This document shows positions 1 through 7,800 of a DNA stretch of 18,773 bases, piece by piece; positions within the stretch are counted from its first letter, which is position 1; each line of letters starts with the position of its first letter. The notes beneath the pieces were generated by a model. The model worked only from the letters and a program-made list of their open reading frames with translations. It ran no database searches and was not told where the DNA came from. This stretch comes from Fen-1038 sp042408355 (GTDB lineage: Bacteria > Chloroflexota > Anaerolineae > Anaerolineales > Villigracilaceae): contig JBHORD010000004.1 of the NCBI GenBank assembly GCA_042408355.1, positions 1 through 18,773 on the forward strand, written 5' to 3'. The position numbers and the translations under genes are program-made.

Positions 1-318
1 CAGGTCGAGGGCGGCGTGATGATGGGATTGGGCAACGCGCTCACAGAACATTTCATCGTCGAGGAAGGACGCGTCGTCACGGATCGTCTGGCGCGTTATC
101 GCATTCCGGGAATCGAAATGACGCCAAACATCATTCCCATCATGGTTGAGCATCCAACCAAGGATGGTCCTTACGGGGCAAAAGGCGTGGGCGAAATTGT
201 CAGCATTCCGACGACGCCTGCCATAACAAACGCCATCTACAACGCCGTCGGCGTCCGCGTGGACAGCCTGCCGGTGGATCAGGAACAAATTTTATGGGGA
301 TTGAGGAGAATTTCTTAA
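1..318 (+). CDS. Xanthine dehydrogenase family molybdopterin-binding subunit, C-terminal fragment
   Basis: This is the last 105 codons of a gene that begins before the window; the reading frame is open from base 1, so the GTG/ATG codons near base 16 are internal. The fragment matches the end of the large, Mo-binding subunit of xanthine dehydrogenase/CO dehydrogenase-type hydroxylases. It starts with QVEGGVMMGLGNALTE, a typical cofactor-binding Gly-rich stretch. At fragment residues 59-65 it has GAKGVGE; in this family the Glu of that motif is the active-site base next to the molybdenum. The end (AITNAIYNAVGVRVDSLPV) is also typical. The family hydroxylates purines, aldehydes or other heterocycles in the cytoplasm; the substrate cannot be read from this piece. 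It may link to the nucleoside-type importer downstream, but the two are on opposite strands and separated by unrelated genes. Confidence 0.93.
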   Translation, partial: QVEGGVMMGLGNALTEHFIVEEGRVVTDRLARYRIPGIEMTPNIIPIMVEHPTKDGPYGAKGVGEIVSIPTTPAITNAIYNAVGVRVDSLPVDQEQILWGLRRIS

Positions 319-352
319 CATCGAATCCAGCTTCCGCTTAATAAGCTCCACA

Positions 353-392
353 ACAACGAAGCCCATCCAAAGTTACGGATGGGCTTCGTTGT
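353..392 (+). terminator. Perfect 16-bp hairpin after the molybdenum hydroxylase gene
   Basis: Arms ACAACGAAGCCCATCC (353-368) and its exact reverse complement (377-392) enclose an 8-nt loop. The hairpin lies 34 bases past the stop codon, so it probably ends or stabilises the upstream transcript. There is no T tract after either arm, so it is not a textbook intrinsic terminator. Confidence 0.6.
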
Positions 393-488
393 CAGAACGC
401 CATTCTGTATGATAGGTTTGTGACAACGAGAAACTCAAACCGTGACAATACCGCTCACAGCGCTTAACCGATTTGTAATGATTTCAGC

Positions 489-519
489 TTGACGCCGCCG
501 TTTTTTTTTTTGCTATACT
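489..519 (+). promoter_or_regulatory. Sigma70-type promoter for the PD40/SpoIID gene pair
   Basis: TTGACG at 489-494 resembles the -35 consensus. TATACT at 514-519, preceded by TGC (511-513), is a good extended -10. The 19-base spacer is on the long side and contains an 11-base T run (501-511). Transcription would start near 526, leaving a leader of about 75 bases. The strong ribosome binding site GAAGGAG (589-595) then precedes the ATG at 602. The rest of the 319-601 gap holds only the hairpin at 353-392 and no other feature I can support. Confidence 0.55.
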
Positions 520-601
520 ACATGCGGTCAACCGAGAACCTTACAGGCGGTCATATCAAAAGCGGCGGCAAGATCGTTTTGACAGACAGAAGGAGTACAA
601 C

Positions 602-1969
602 ATGAATAAGAAAAGCAAAGTAAAGGGCGTGCTTGAAATTTTGCTTGTCATCGGATTGATCCTGATCATCCCCTTGTTCTTCGCCATTCGATCCGTGGCG
701 AATTCACCGGTAGCACAAGTTACAGGCACGGCATACACTGCGACTCCGAATGTTTCGCAAGCCAGTGCTTCATCCCCATCGCCAGTGCAAAATAATGCAA
801 AAGAACCGCCTGCATGCACGTTCCCCTTGGCAAATATAACGATAGGTCCATCTGCGCTGGAGAATTACACGTTTTCGGAGCCGAAGGTGGTGCTGACTGC
901 ACCGCAAGGCAATCTTTATCATATTGCCGAATGGCTTCCTGATAACCAACAGGTTCTAATGACCGAAGATTTGAACAATGTCAATACACCAGATAACCAG
1001 ATCAATCCAGAAAATATAGATTTGTTCAATCCGGTGACTGGCGATGTGAAAGTGTATGCAACCCGTCCTGAGACTCACGAGCCTCCATCATGGGACCCGG
1101 CCTTAAACGCAGTGGTGTACTCTGTGATGAATTATTACGATATCGATAAGAAGAACGGCACCTATAAATTTAACCGCCAGTTGTTGGTTAGTTATGGGGA
1201 TCCAGACACTGTGCAAATGCTCTCCGACAAGCTTTCGCAACTTCCTTTTGCGGCTAAACCGAATGGAGGCGAAACGATTTATCTTACCGATAAGCAATTA
1301 TCCAAATTGGATAAATCATTGAAAGGACGCCCATCTTCGTCCTTTGATCCTTCTCAATGGGATTATGCTGTTCGGCGAAGAAATAAAGACTCCGTTTCTT
1401 ATATGATGGTTTGGCAGCCCGGCACATCGCTTGTTTTCTTATACAGTGAGGGCGCCATGGGGGGAGGCGGCTATACCTTTATTTTAAATGCTGATACAGG
1501 GGATGTTTGTGAATTGAATTTAGGTGGATGGGCCCAATCAGCCCGCTGGAGCCTGGATGGACGCTATCTAGCGTTCATTAGATCAACAACATACGCGTTT
1601 CCTTTCTATTCATCGGATTTAACAATCTTGGATACAGTGACGGGAAATCTAACTGTTCTCAACGTTATAGATCCTAAAGTCGAAGGTTCGCATTTAGTCG
1701 ATGCTTTTGCATGGGCACCTGACAATCACCACCTGCTTGCTATTGGGGATATCTACATGTCTCCGGATACTCAGGACAAGACCGACTTGTATCTTGTTGA
1801 TTTTGTGTCAGGTCAAAGTATTAACGTTGAACCTGAACACAATGGTTTTGTGTTTTCGGAAGACAATAATTTCGCATGGTCTCGGGACGGTTCCAAGGTG
1901 ATAATCCACTGTCCATCAGAGACAGTAGATCAACTTTGCCTCATCTCCGCACAGAAAACAGGGCAATAA
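602..1969 (+). CDS. Membrane-anchored PD40/WD40-like beta-propeller protein
   Basis: 455 residues. Residues 11-29 form one hydrophobic segment after a Lys-rich start (MNKKSKVKG), which gives a signal anchor; a Ser/Thr/Pro-rich spacer follows to about residue 70. The rest shows repeated blade motifs of the 'W-x-x-D' type found in TolB/PD40 propellers: WLPDNQQ (111), SWDPALNAVVYS (163), ARWSLDGRYLAFI (315), FAWAPDNHHLLAI (369) and FAWSRDGSKVII (424). The protein therefore probably sits outside the membrane and binds a ligand or polymer, but no catalytic motif is visible and the role is unknown. The start is well supported by GAAGGAG six bases upstream. The next gene starts 11 bases after the stop, so the two are very likely co-transcribed. 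The gene is more AT-rich than the operons to its right. Confidence 0.8.
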   Translation: MNKKSKVKGVLEILLVIGLILIIPLFFAIRSVANSPVAQVTGTAYTATPNVSQASASSPSPVQNNAKEPPACTFPLANITIGPSALENYTFSEPKVVLTAPQGNLYHIAEWLPDNQQVLMTEDLNNVNTPDNQINPENIDLFNPVTGDVKVYATRPETHEPPSWDPALNAVVYSVMNYYDIDKKNGTYKFNRQLLVSYGDPDTVQMLSDKLSQLPFAAKPNGGETIYLTDKQLSKLDKSLKGRPSSSFDPSQWDYAVRRRNKDSVSYMMVWQPGTSLVFLYSEGAMGGGGYTFILNADTGDVCELNLGGWAQSARWSLDGRYLAFIRSTTYAFPFYSSDLTILDTVTGNLTVLNVIDPKVEGSHLVDAFAWAPDNHHLLAIGDIYMSPDTQDKTDLYLVDFVSGQSINVEPEHNGFVFSEDNNFAWSRDGSKVIIHCPSETVDQLCLISAQKTGQ

Positions 1970-1980
1970 GACAGGGCGAC

Positions 1981-4758
1981 ATGAAACGTAAAAATCTATT
2001 GCTAATAGTTTTTTTTCTTAGCCTGTTTGTCTCTCAGCAAGTACAAGCAGGAGCAACAACACCATTTCAAGCCCAGATTAATCTGTTTCCGGCGAACTCA
2101 GTACTTTTCTCTCAGTTTCAAATTTATATATATCATCTTACCAATAGTGGTGTAATAACGCCTGACCATAAACTATGTTCATACCCTCGAGACTTCGGCG
2201 TCTACGGGTGTGGAAGTGAATTCCCGGACCAGGATATTTTGGACCCCGCAGGCTTTTATTATATCGGCGAGCAATACTATCTTCAAAATGTTCTCCCAAA
2301 TGAAATGAATTTCGCACAAATTCTTCCTGATGCCGAAGCATTAAAAGCTCAAGCAGTTGCATCACGCACCGTCGGAAGTTGGAAATCTGCAAATGGTCCA
2401 TGGGATGATGGCAAAGGAAATCCTTATGGGGTACGGCCCAGAATAAATAACTCTACGACCTACCAAGTATTTATTCCCGGAACCTATACTCAATCTGGGT
2501 ATCAATCTGACATACATTCAGCCCTAACTGCAACTCAATATCAATATCTTCAATACAACAACCATGCTATTGATGCAGAATTTTTTGCTGATGTAGCATT
2601 AAAGACTACCGATGGTGATCTTACTTCTGCGCCCTATCAAAAAGGTGTTGACGATCCAATTAGCACGTCGTGCATTGCTAGCGTATCAGGCCAGCATACT
2701 TACGGTATGAGTCAACGAGGTGCGATGCGCTGGGCAGGGGGCAACGTATGCCCTGACGGAACTGGCGCGGCTTGGCCTTTGGGAGCAACCTCGCCCATAA
2801 AATGGAACTACAAGCAAATCCTTGCCCATTATTATACGGGCGTAGATTTTATGAACGACAACACTGGCACAAAAGTCGCGCCGGACGACCGCTGGAATTT
2901 GCTGAAGCATGACAACTTTGGAGTCTCAAGTGGGTCACCTTCATTTACAAGCGGCACATCCTATCCTATTAAACTTACGATTCAAAACACATCGTCCGCA
3001 TCTGGCTGGAAAGACAGCAGTCAAGTAGAACTTGGTTACGATTGGACATTGGGCGCATCGAGTCCAGCCGACACGGATCCGACAAAATGGCATGTAGCTG
3101 ACACGACAATCCCTGCGACCAGCGTTTCAGGGCAACTGATGACTCCGGGACAGACCACGCCTGAATTTACGGCAAATATTACCGCACCTCCTGTATCCCC
3201 CTCGGGAAGCATCTATACCCTGCATTTGGATTTGAGGTATAAGACCGCCGGAACGGGCGGTTGGTTTTCAGAACAAGGCTGGCCAGATGCGGAGATTTCT
3301 CCAATTCAGGTTGTCGGCGCGTCCACGCCGACGCCGACAGCTACTTTGGCGAATACGTGTCTCTCACCCACGGCAACACCGTTTCTCACCCCAGCCCCTG
3401 TAGGCATACTGACCTGTACAGGTGTGAATAGCGGTGGAACTTGTTCGGGTTCAGGGACAGACCATTTGCATTTTTCGTATTCTGGAACGGACGGGGCAAT
3501 GAATGTGGCCTTTGGAGTTTCGCCCGCAAGCCAAAACCTGCAGTTTACGGTGATTATTTCGTTCCAGCATACAGAATATTATCCATACGGGCAAAATCGG
3601 GCTAACGATGCGTTGGTATTTGCGGTCCCCGCAGGCACAACGGGATTCGCAAATATTGGCAGCTGGTGTTATGGGCCGCAGGCAGTCAGCAGCACTTGTA
3701 ACGCCACATTTGGTCAGACAGGCACAGCCAACGTTTTGATCGGCAATTATACGATCACAACAAGACCTGCGCCGGATTGGCCCGCGAGTACAACGAACTT
3801 GGCTTATAGTGTTGACGTGTATGGAGAAGCGGTTTGTACTCAATATAGTGGAACGCTCGTGCCCACGCCGACCGGCTCTCCCGCCGCGACGCCTACAGTG
3901 ACAGCCGTTCCAACATTCACGCTTACGCCAAAACCTACTCCTAATTCATGCGCTGTTGTGGAACTTTTGCAGAATATTTTTGGGATTCTAAGCTCCAGTA
4001 ACTTGTCACCGATGCAGCATTCTTCACAAACAGCGATGGACATTAACCTCTTCTATAACGTGCGCGATGACATCTTGAGCAAGACGGTCGCGGGGCAGCA
4101 TTATATTGATTTGTATAATACGAACAGCCCTGAGATTTCGCAACTGTTGCTGGATAACAGAGACTTGGCGGATGAAGCATTTGCCACACTTCAACTATGG
4201 TATCCCAATCTGCAAGCTTTGGTTAATGGGCGAGGCTCCAGTGCCACAATCACTCAGGAGCAAGTGCAAGCCATACAAACTTTTCTGAGTGATCTCTCTG
4301 CGAAAGGCAGCCCCGCATTGCAACAGACGATAGCGAACGAAGAAGCGCAAAGGCCGCTGGAACAATCAGTGGGAATGAGCATGGACCAAGCTTGGGCTTA
4401 CCTCAACGGCTACAGCCTGACCTGGCTCCCGCCGCTCACGACAGCGAACCCATACAAATCCCAAACCGGAAGCACCATCCCGATTGAATTTACCCTCGTT
4501 GATTTCAAAGGCAACTTTGCCATTGATAATTCTGTGACGTTGAAAGTCATTGATGCAAATGGAAATGTCGTGGCTGGTCCAATTGGGGTCGGTGACAATC
4601 CGACGCAAAGCATTACAATCCAAGGAAAGAAATATCATTACAACTTCCAGACCACAGGATTGGCAGATGGTTTATATACGATCCAGGTTATATACAATTC
4701 CACCGATCCCAACCAGCCTACCGCTTATGCCATCCAGCTATCAAGTGGAAAGAAATAA
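1981..4758 (+). CDS. Secreted multidomain protein: SpoIID-like domain, beta-sandwich domains, PxKF C-terminal domain
   Basis: 925 residues from the ATG at 1981. An in-frame upstream extension exists, but only this start gives a signal peptide (MKRKNLLLIVFFLSLF, likely cleavage after VQA at residue 23); the ribosome site is weak (AGGG). Residues 100-288 match the SpoIID/LytB fold: LPNEMNFAQILPDAEALKAQ with AVASRT after it, then SGQHTYGMSQRGAMRWA (235-251), comparable to the family's GHGVGMSQ, and ILAHYYTGV (280-288). SpoIID cleaves denuded peptidoglycan glycan strands. Residues 318-445 look like an Ig-type sandwich. Thr/Pro linkers at 446-475 and 626-654 flank a second, Cys-containing beta domain. 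Residues 655-815 are mainly helical (AGQHYIDLYNTNSPEISQLL). Residues 822-922 form a PxKF-type domain (NPYKSQTGSTIPIEF). It is probably a cell-wall-active or surface protein. Catalytic activity is not shown by the sequence; this SpoIID motif has QHTYG where GHGVG is usual. Confidence 0.8.
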   Translation: MKRKNLLLIVFFLSLFVSQQVQAGATTPFQAQINLFPANSVLFSQFQIYIYHLTNSGVITPDHKLCSYPRDFGVYGCGSEFPDQDILDPAGFYYIGEQYYLQNVLPNEMNFAQILPDAEALKAQAVASRTVGSWKSANGPWDDGKGNPYGVRPRINNSTTYQVFIPGTYTQSGYQSDIHSALTATQYQYLQYNNHAIDAEFFADVALKTTDGDLTSAPYQKGVDDPISTSCIASVSGQHTYGMSQRGAMRWAGGNVCPDGTGAAWPLGATSPIKWNYKQILAHYYTGVDFMNDNTGTKVAPDDRWNLLKHDNFGVSSGSPSFTSGTSYPIKLTIQNTSSASGWKDSSQVELGYDWTLGASSPADTDPTKWHVADTTIPATSVSGQLMTPGQTTPEFTANITAPPVSPSGSIYTLHLDLRYKTAGTGGWFSEQGWPDAEISPIQVVGASTPTPTATLANTCLSPTATPFLTPAPVGILTCTGVNSGGTCSGSGTDHLHFSYSGTDGAMNVAFGVSPASQNLQFTVIISFQHTEYYPYGQNRANDALVFAVPAGTTGFANIGSWCYGPQAVSSTCNATFGQTGTANVLIGNYTITTRPAPDWPASTTNLAYSVDVYGEAVCTQYSGTLVPTPTGSPAATPTVTAVPTFTLTPKPTPNSCAVVELLQNIFGILSSSNLSPMQHSSQTAMDINLFYNVRDDILSKTVAGQHYIDLYNTNSPEISQLLLDNRDLADEAFATLQLWYPNLQALVNGRGSSATITQEQVQAIQTFLSDLSAKGSPALQQTIANEEAQRPLEQSVGMSMDQAWAYLNGYSLTWLPPLTTANPYKSQTGSTIPIEFTLVDFKGNFAIDNSVTLKVIDANGNVVAGPIGVGDNPTQSITIQGKKYHYNFQTTGLADGLYTIQVIYNSTDPNQPTAYAIQLSSGKK

Positions 4759-4788
4759 ACTGCTTCCTCAGCACAACAGCGAAACATA

Positions 4789-4824
4789 ATCAAAATGGAC
4801 GGTTAACAGGCCGCCCATTTTGAT
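4789..4824. terminator. Hairpin between convergent genes
   Basis: Left arm 4789-4802 (ATCAAAATGGACGG) pairs with 4811-4824 with one mismatch, around an 8-base loop. It lies in the 91-base gap between the SpoIID-type gene (+) and the ABC ATPase gene (-), the expected place for a bidirectional terminator. Neither side has a clear T tract. Confidence 0.5.
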
Positions 4825-4849
4825 CGTCGTGAAAGATCTCCACACATTT

Positions 4850-6409
4850 TCAGGATGATTGCATGGCTTCTTTCATCGAAACGCCCGCCATCATCAATCC
4901 AATCTGCTCAATGGCGGCCTGTCCGCGCTGAACAACGCCGACAATCCTGCCTTCATAGATGACCGCGATCCGATCGGAGAGCGTGCGAATTTCATCCAGG
5001 TCTTCCGAGATCAACAGGATCGCCGTGCCTGCTTCACGCTGTGCCAGCAAACGCTGGTGAATATACTCGGTCGCGCCGATGTCCACGCCACGCGTCGGCT
5101 GGGCGGCGATCAACACTTTTGGACTGCGCGAGAGTTCGCGCGCCATGATCAACTTCTGAATATTTCCGCCGGAAAGATTCTTGAGCGGCGTATCGAGGCT
5201 GGGTGTTTTCAACGCATATTCATTAACCAAGTCAATGGCATGAGATTCCATCCGCGGAAAATCAAGAAAGATGCCGCGTGTGTATTGTGATGATGAATGA
5301 TCGTGCAAATAAATATTTTCTTCAACAGAAAATTCGCGAATGGCTCCGTCCCTCATGCGCTCTTCGGGAATGTAAGCCATCCCTGCGTCAATCCGCTGAT
5401 TGAGAGTGGCGTTGGTAATATCGTTCCCGGCAATTGAGATTCTGCCGGCTGTGGCCTTCCGCATCCCGGCCAGGCATTCAGCCAGTTCGCGCTGTCCATT
5501 GCCGGAGACGCCCGCCAGTCCAAGAATTTCACCGGCGCGGATTTCAAGATCAATTCCATGTAACGCCTCGGCGCCGCGGTCTCCCATCGTTTTGAGCCCC
5601 TCGATCTTAAGCATCGCCGGTCCGGGTTTAAGCGGACGCGGTTCAAGCTCCTTCAGCTCGCGTCCCACCATCATTTTGACCAGTTCATCACGAGTCACTT
5701 CCCGCGTCTTGCGCGTACCGATCACTTTGCCATCCCGCAAAACGGTGACGCGGTCACTGATGTCCATCACCTCATACAATTTGTGCGAAATAAAAACCAG
5801 CGAGTGACCCTCTTGAACCATGCGGCGCAGGGTCGCGAACAAATCCTTGACTTCCTGCGGAGTCAGCACGGCGGTCGGTTCGTCCAAGATAATCAAGCTG
5901 GCGCCGCGATACAGCGCTTTCATGATTTCGACGCGCTGCTGCTCGCCGACAGAAAGCTGCCATACGTAAGCGCCCGGATCCACTTTCAAGCCATACGCTT
6001 CAGAGAGTTCCCAAATGCGTTTCGTGACTCTGTCTAAATCCAACAGCGGCTCACGCGAAGAACGCAATCCGAGCGCCACATTTTGCGCAACCGTCAGAGT
6101 TGGAACCAGCATGAAGTGCTGATGAATCATCCCAATCCCGGCGCGAATCGCATCGGCGGGTGAGCGAAAAACATAAGGCTTGCCGTCAATCAAAATTTCA
6201 CCTTCATCGGGTTGATACAAGCCATATAATTGCCGCATTAACGTACTTTTGCCCGCGCCGTTTTCGCCCAGCAAGGCATGAACTTCGCCGGCCCTGACAT
6301 CGAACGAAACCTTAAAATTCGCAAGCACGCCGGGGAAGCGTTTTACGATATTCCGCATCTCGACGAGTTGAATGTGTTGGTTTTTGAAACTCTGCATTCC
6401 AGACTTCAT
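4850..6409 (-). CDS. BMP-type (nucleoside-like) ABC transporter ATP-binding protein, two ATPase domains
   Basis: 519 residues, a tandem ATPase of the NupO/YufO/sugar-ATPase type that powers the importer encoded upstream. The N-terminal domain is complete: Walker A GENGAGKST (48-56), Q-loop near HQHFM (96-100), signature LSVGEQQ (152-158), Walker B LIILDEP (172-178) and switch His in FISHK (207-210). The C-terminal domain is degenerate, as is usual in this family: GVSGNGQRE (300-308) lacks the Walker Lys, the signature LSGGNIQ (412-418) is kept, and the Walker B region reads VLIAAQPTRG (432-441), without the Asp and Glu. Only the first site should hydrolyse ATP efficiently. It is the last gene of the operon, 270 bases after the lipoprotein gene. 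The start is uncertain: ATG codons at 6409, 6397 and 6358 are in frame and none has a strong ribosome site. Confidence 0.93.
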   Translation of the reverse strand: MKSGMQSFKNQHIQLVEMRNIVKRFPGVLANFKVSFDVRAGEVHALLGENGAGKSTLMRQLYGLYQPDEGEILIDGKPYVFRSPADAIRAGIGMIHQHFMLVPTLTVAQNVALGLRSSREPLLDLDRVTKRIWELSEAYGLKVDPGAYVWQLSVGEQQRVEIMKALYRGASLIILDEPTAVLTPQEVKDLFATLRRMVQEGHSLVFISHKLYEVMDISDRVTVLRDGKVIGTRKTREVTRDELVKMMVGRELKELEPRPLKPGPAMLKIEGLKTMGDRGAEALHGIDLEIRAGEILGLAGVSGNGQRELAECLAGMRKATAGRISIAGNDITNATLNQRIDAGMAYIPEERMRDGAIREFSVEENIYLHDHSSSQYTRGIFLDFPRMESHAIDLVNEYALKTPSLDTPLKNLSGGNIQKLIMARELSRSPKVLIAAQPTRGVDIGATEYIHQRLLAQREAGTAILLISEDLDEIRTLSDRIAVIYEGRIVGVVQRGQAAIEQIGLMMAGVSMKEAMQSS

Positions 6410-6483
6410 AATGTATCCATCTGCACTTGGTTAAGCCGCCTTGCTTTTGGCGGTTCTACCGTTTTTAACGGAAAAGCCATTTT

Positions 6484-6597
6484 CGACCACAAAGGCTTTA
6501 TTGAGCCTGTCGAAGTAAGAAGTAACACGAAGGCCGCGAAGGAAAGTCGCCACAAAATTCAAGCATTTTCTCCTTTGTGCACCTTCGACATGCCTTC
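6484..6597. repeat. Dispersed-repeat-like spacer inside the importer operon
   Basis: This stretch of the 270-base gap between the lipoprotein and ATPase genes holds paired inverted words: CACAAAGG (6488-6495) with CCTTTGTG (6572-6579), and GTCGAAG (6509-6515) with CTTCGAC (6583-6589). It also has the repetitive run CACGAAGGCCGCGAAGG near 6526-6542. Words such as TGAGCCTGTCGAAG are familiar from dispersed intergenic repeats in many bacterial genomes. No coding potential is evident. The call of a repeat family is an inference, since only one copy is present here. Confidence 0.35.
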
Positions 6598-6635
6598 GTC
6601 TCTCTCCCGTTAATTACGGTAGAACCCTTTTGGTT

Positions 6636-6665
6636 TCCTCTCCTGCAAAGCGCGGCAGGAGAGGA
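6636..6665 (-). promoter_or_regulatory. Stem-loop just after the binding-lipoprotein gene
   Basis: A perfect 11-bp stem, TCCTCTCCTGC (6636-6646) with GCAGGAGAGGA (6655-6665), and an 8-base loop start 15 bases after the lipoprotein stop codon. There is no T tract, so full termination is unlikely. Stem-loops here in ABC operons commonly protect the upstream message or cause partial termination, raising binding protein over the downstream ATPase. Confidence 0.55.
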
Positions 6666-6679
6666 CTTGTTAAAGCGAA

Positions 6680-7678
6680 CTACGGATTGACTTTAATGGT
6701 TCCGTTTTGGATGCCCTGGATGGCCGCGTCGCCGGCCGCCTTGACATCAGCAGGCAAATTGTAACCAGGGTTGTAGGCGATCTTCAACCCGCCGTTGGCA
6801 AGTGTGAGCGTGTATGCGATGCCGCCCAGCGTGCCTGCCTCGTGCTTGGCAATGATATCTTTGAGCATGGTGGTCCAATCGTAGACCTGGCTGGCCACCA
6901 CGAGATTGGGAGCCAGAGAGGACTGATCGGCTTGCGTGCCAAACCACAACACGTTGCCCGCGTCCTTGGCGGCGCCGATGGAGCCAACGACAGATTGCGA
7001 TGAGCCGGTCAGGATGTCCGCGCCAGCTTGAATGTGAGTCTTGGCGGCGGCGGTCATCAGAGCCACATCGGAAAACGAGCCGGTCCAGGTCTTGTTAACT
7101 TTGATGGTCGGATCCACCGACGCGACGCCTTGAACGAAGCCGTCAATGTAGGTTTTCGCGTCGCCGACTTCGACGGGGCCGGTCACGCCGATGATTTTAC
7201 TCTTGGTCAATTTGGCGGCGAGCACACCGTTAACGTATCCGCCCTGCTCCGCGGCGGCGGTGTACGCGTACACATTCTTCATGCCAAATGTATTGACATC
7301 CGTCCCCCACGCAAAGGTTGTATTCGGGAAGTCCGGAGCGATGTCCTGAACCGATGAGCCGTATTGCGAACCATGCGCAATCACAATATCGAAACCTTTG
7401 CTGGCATAATCGCGGATAGCGGCGGCCGCGTCCGGAACATTGAACAGGTTATCGGTATAAGCAATCTGGAGCGCCGATTCGCCGCCCATGTCTTTTTGCA
7501 CCTGCTGTAAGGCAGTCCACATGGATTGACTGAAAGCCATGTCGTTTGTGGCGCTTGGCATGATGACGGCAATCTTGATCTGTTTCTGCGCGGCAGGCGC
7601 GGCGGCTTGGGGGCCGCAGGCATTGACGAGTAAAGCGATCAACAACAGTCCGAAGACCAGCAAACCTTTATGTTTCAT
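6680..7678 (-). CDS. BMP-family substrate-binding lipoprotein of a nucleoside-type ABC importer
   Basis: 332 residues. The N-terminus is a lipoprotein signal peptide with lipobox LVNAC, lipidated Cys at residue 21, followed by an Ala/Pro/Gln spacer. The mature protein has the features of the BMP/PnrA family (basic membrane protein): KIAVIMPSATNDMAFSQSMW near the start, VIAHGSQYGSSVQDIAPDFP, then QGGYVNGVLAAKLTKSKIIG and GADILTGSSQSVVGSIGAAK. The family binds nucleosides at the cell surface and hands them to the permeases. The exact ligand cannot be read here; relatives also bind other small molecules. The start is firm, with AGGAGG at 7683-7688 four bases before the ATG. It is the third transporter gene in transcription order. 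Confidence 0.93.
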   Translation of the reverse strand: MKHKGLLVFGLLLIALLVNACGPQAAAPAAQKQIKIAVIMPSATNDMAFSQSMWTALQQVQKDMGGESALQIAYTDNLFNVPDAAAAIRDYASKGFDIVIAHGSQYGSSVQDIAPDFPNTTFAWGTDVNTFGMKNVYAYTAAAEQGGYVNGVLAAKLTKSKIIGVTGPVEVGDAKTYIDGFVQGVASVDPTIKVNKTWTGSFSDVALMTAAAKTHIQAGADILTGSSQSVVGSIGAAKDAGNVLWFGTQADQSSLAPNLVVASQVYDWTTMLKDIIAKHEAGTLGGIAYTLTLANGGLKIAYNPGYNLPADVKAAGDAAIQGIQNGTIKVNP

Positions 7679-7698
7679 TCTTCCTCCTGAAGGGTCAT

Positions 7699-7749
7699 TT
7701 ACTTTCGCGGTACTTCAATGGCCGGCAACTGCAACCAGCCCGTCCACAT
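7699..7749 (-). other. 16-codon ORF upstream of the lipoprotein gene, possible leader or remnant
   Basis: ATG at 7749 opens MWTGWLQLPAIEVPRK and stops at 7699, 20 bases before the lipoprotein start. It has no ribosome site of its own, but a strong unused Shine-Dalgarno sequence lies at 7782-7794, about 30 bases upstream. It may be a leader peptide, a remnant of a lost start, or chance. Confidence 0.2.
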
Positions 7750-7781
7750 GGTGATATATTTTTTTTATTCCGTTTGCGAGT

Positions 7782-7794
7782 CTTTCACCTCCTT
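7782..7794 (-). promoter_or_regulatory. Orphan extended Shine-Dalgarno sequence
   Basis: On the minus strand this reads AAGGAGGTGAAAG, whose first ten bases are a perfect complement of the 3' end of 16S rRNA. No start codon lies at the normal 5-9 base distance; the only candidate, the GTG inside it, would give a 7-codon peptide. The lipoprotein gene has its own site about 100 bases further on. Confidence 0.5.
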
Positions 7795-7800
7795 GCTGAA

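Noticed and set aside
501..511. Eleven-base T run as terminator tail
   Set aside because: No hairpin directly precedes it, and it lies between good -35 and -10 elements, so it reads better as promoter spacer.
1876..1980. 35-codon upstream extension of the SpoIID-type protein
   Set aside because: It would overlap the PD40 gene and hide the signal peptide that begins at 1981.
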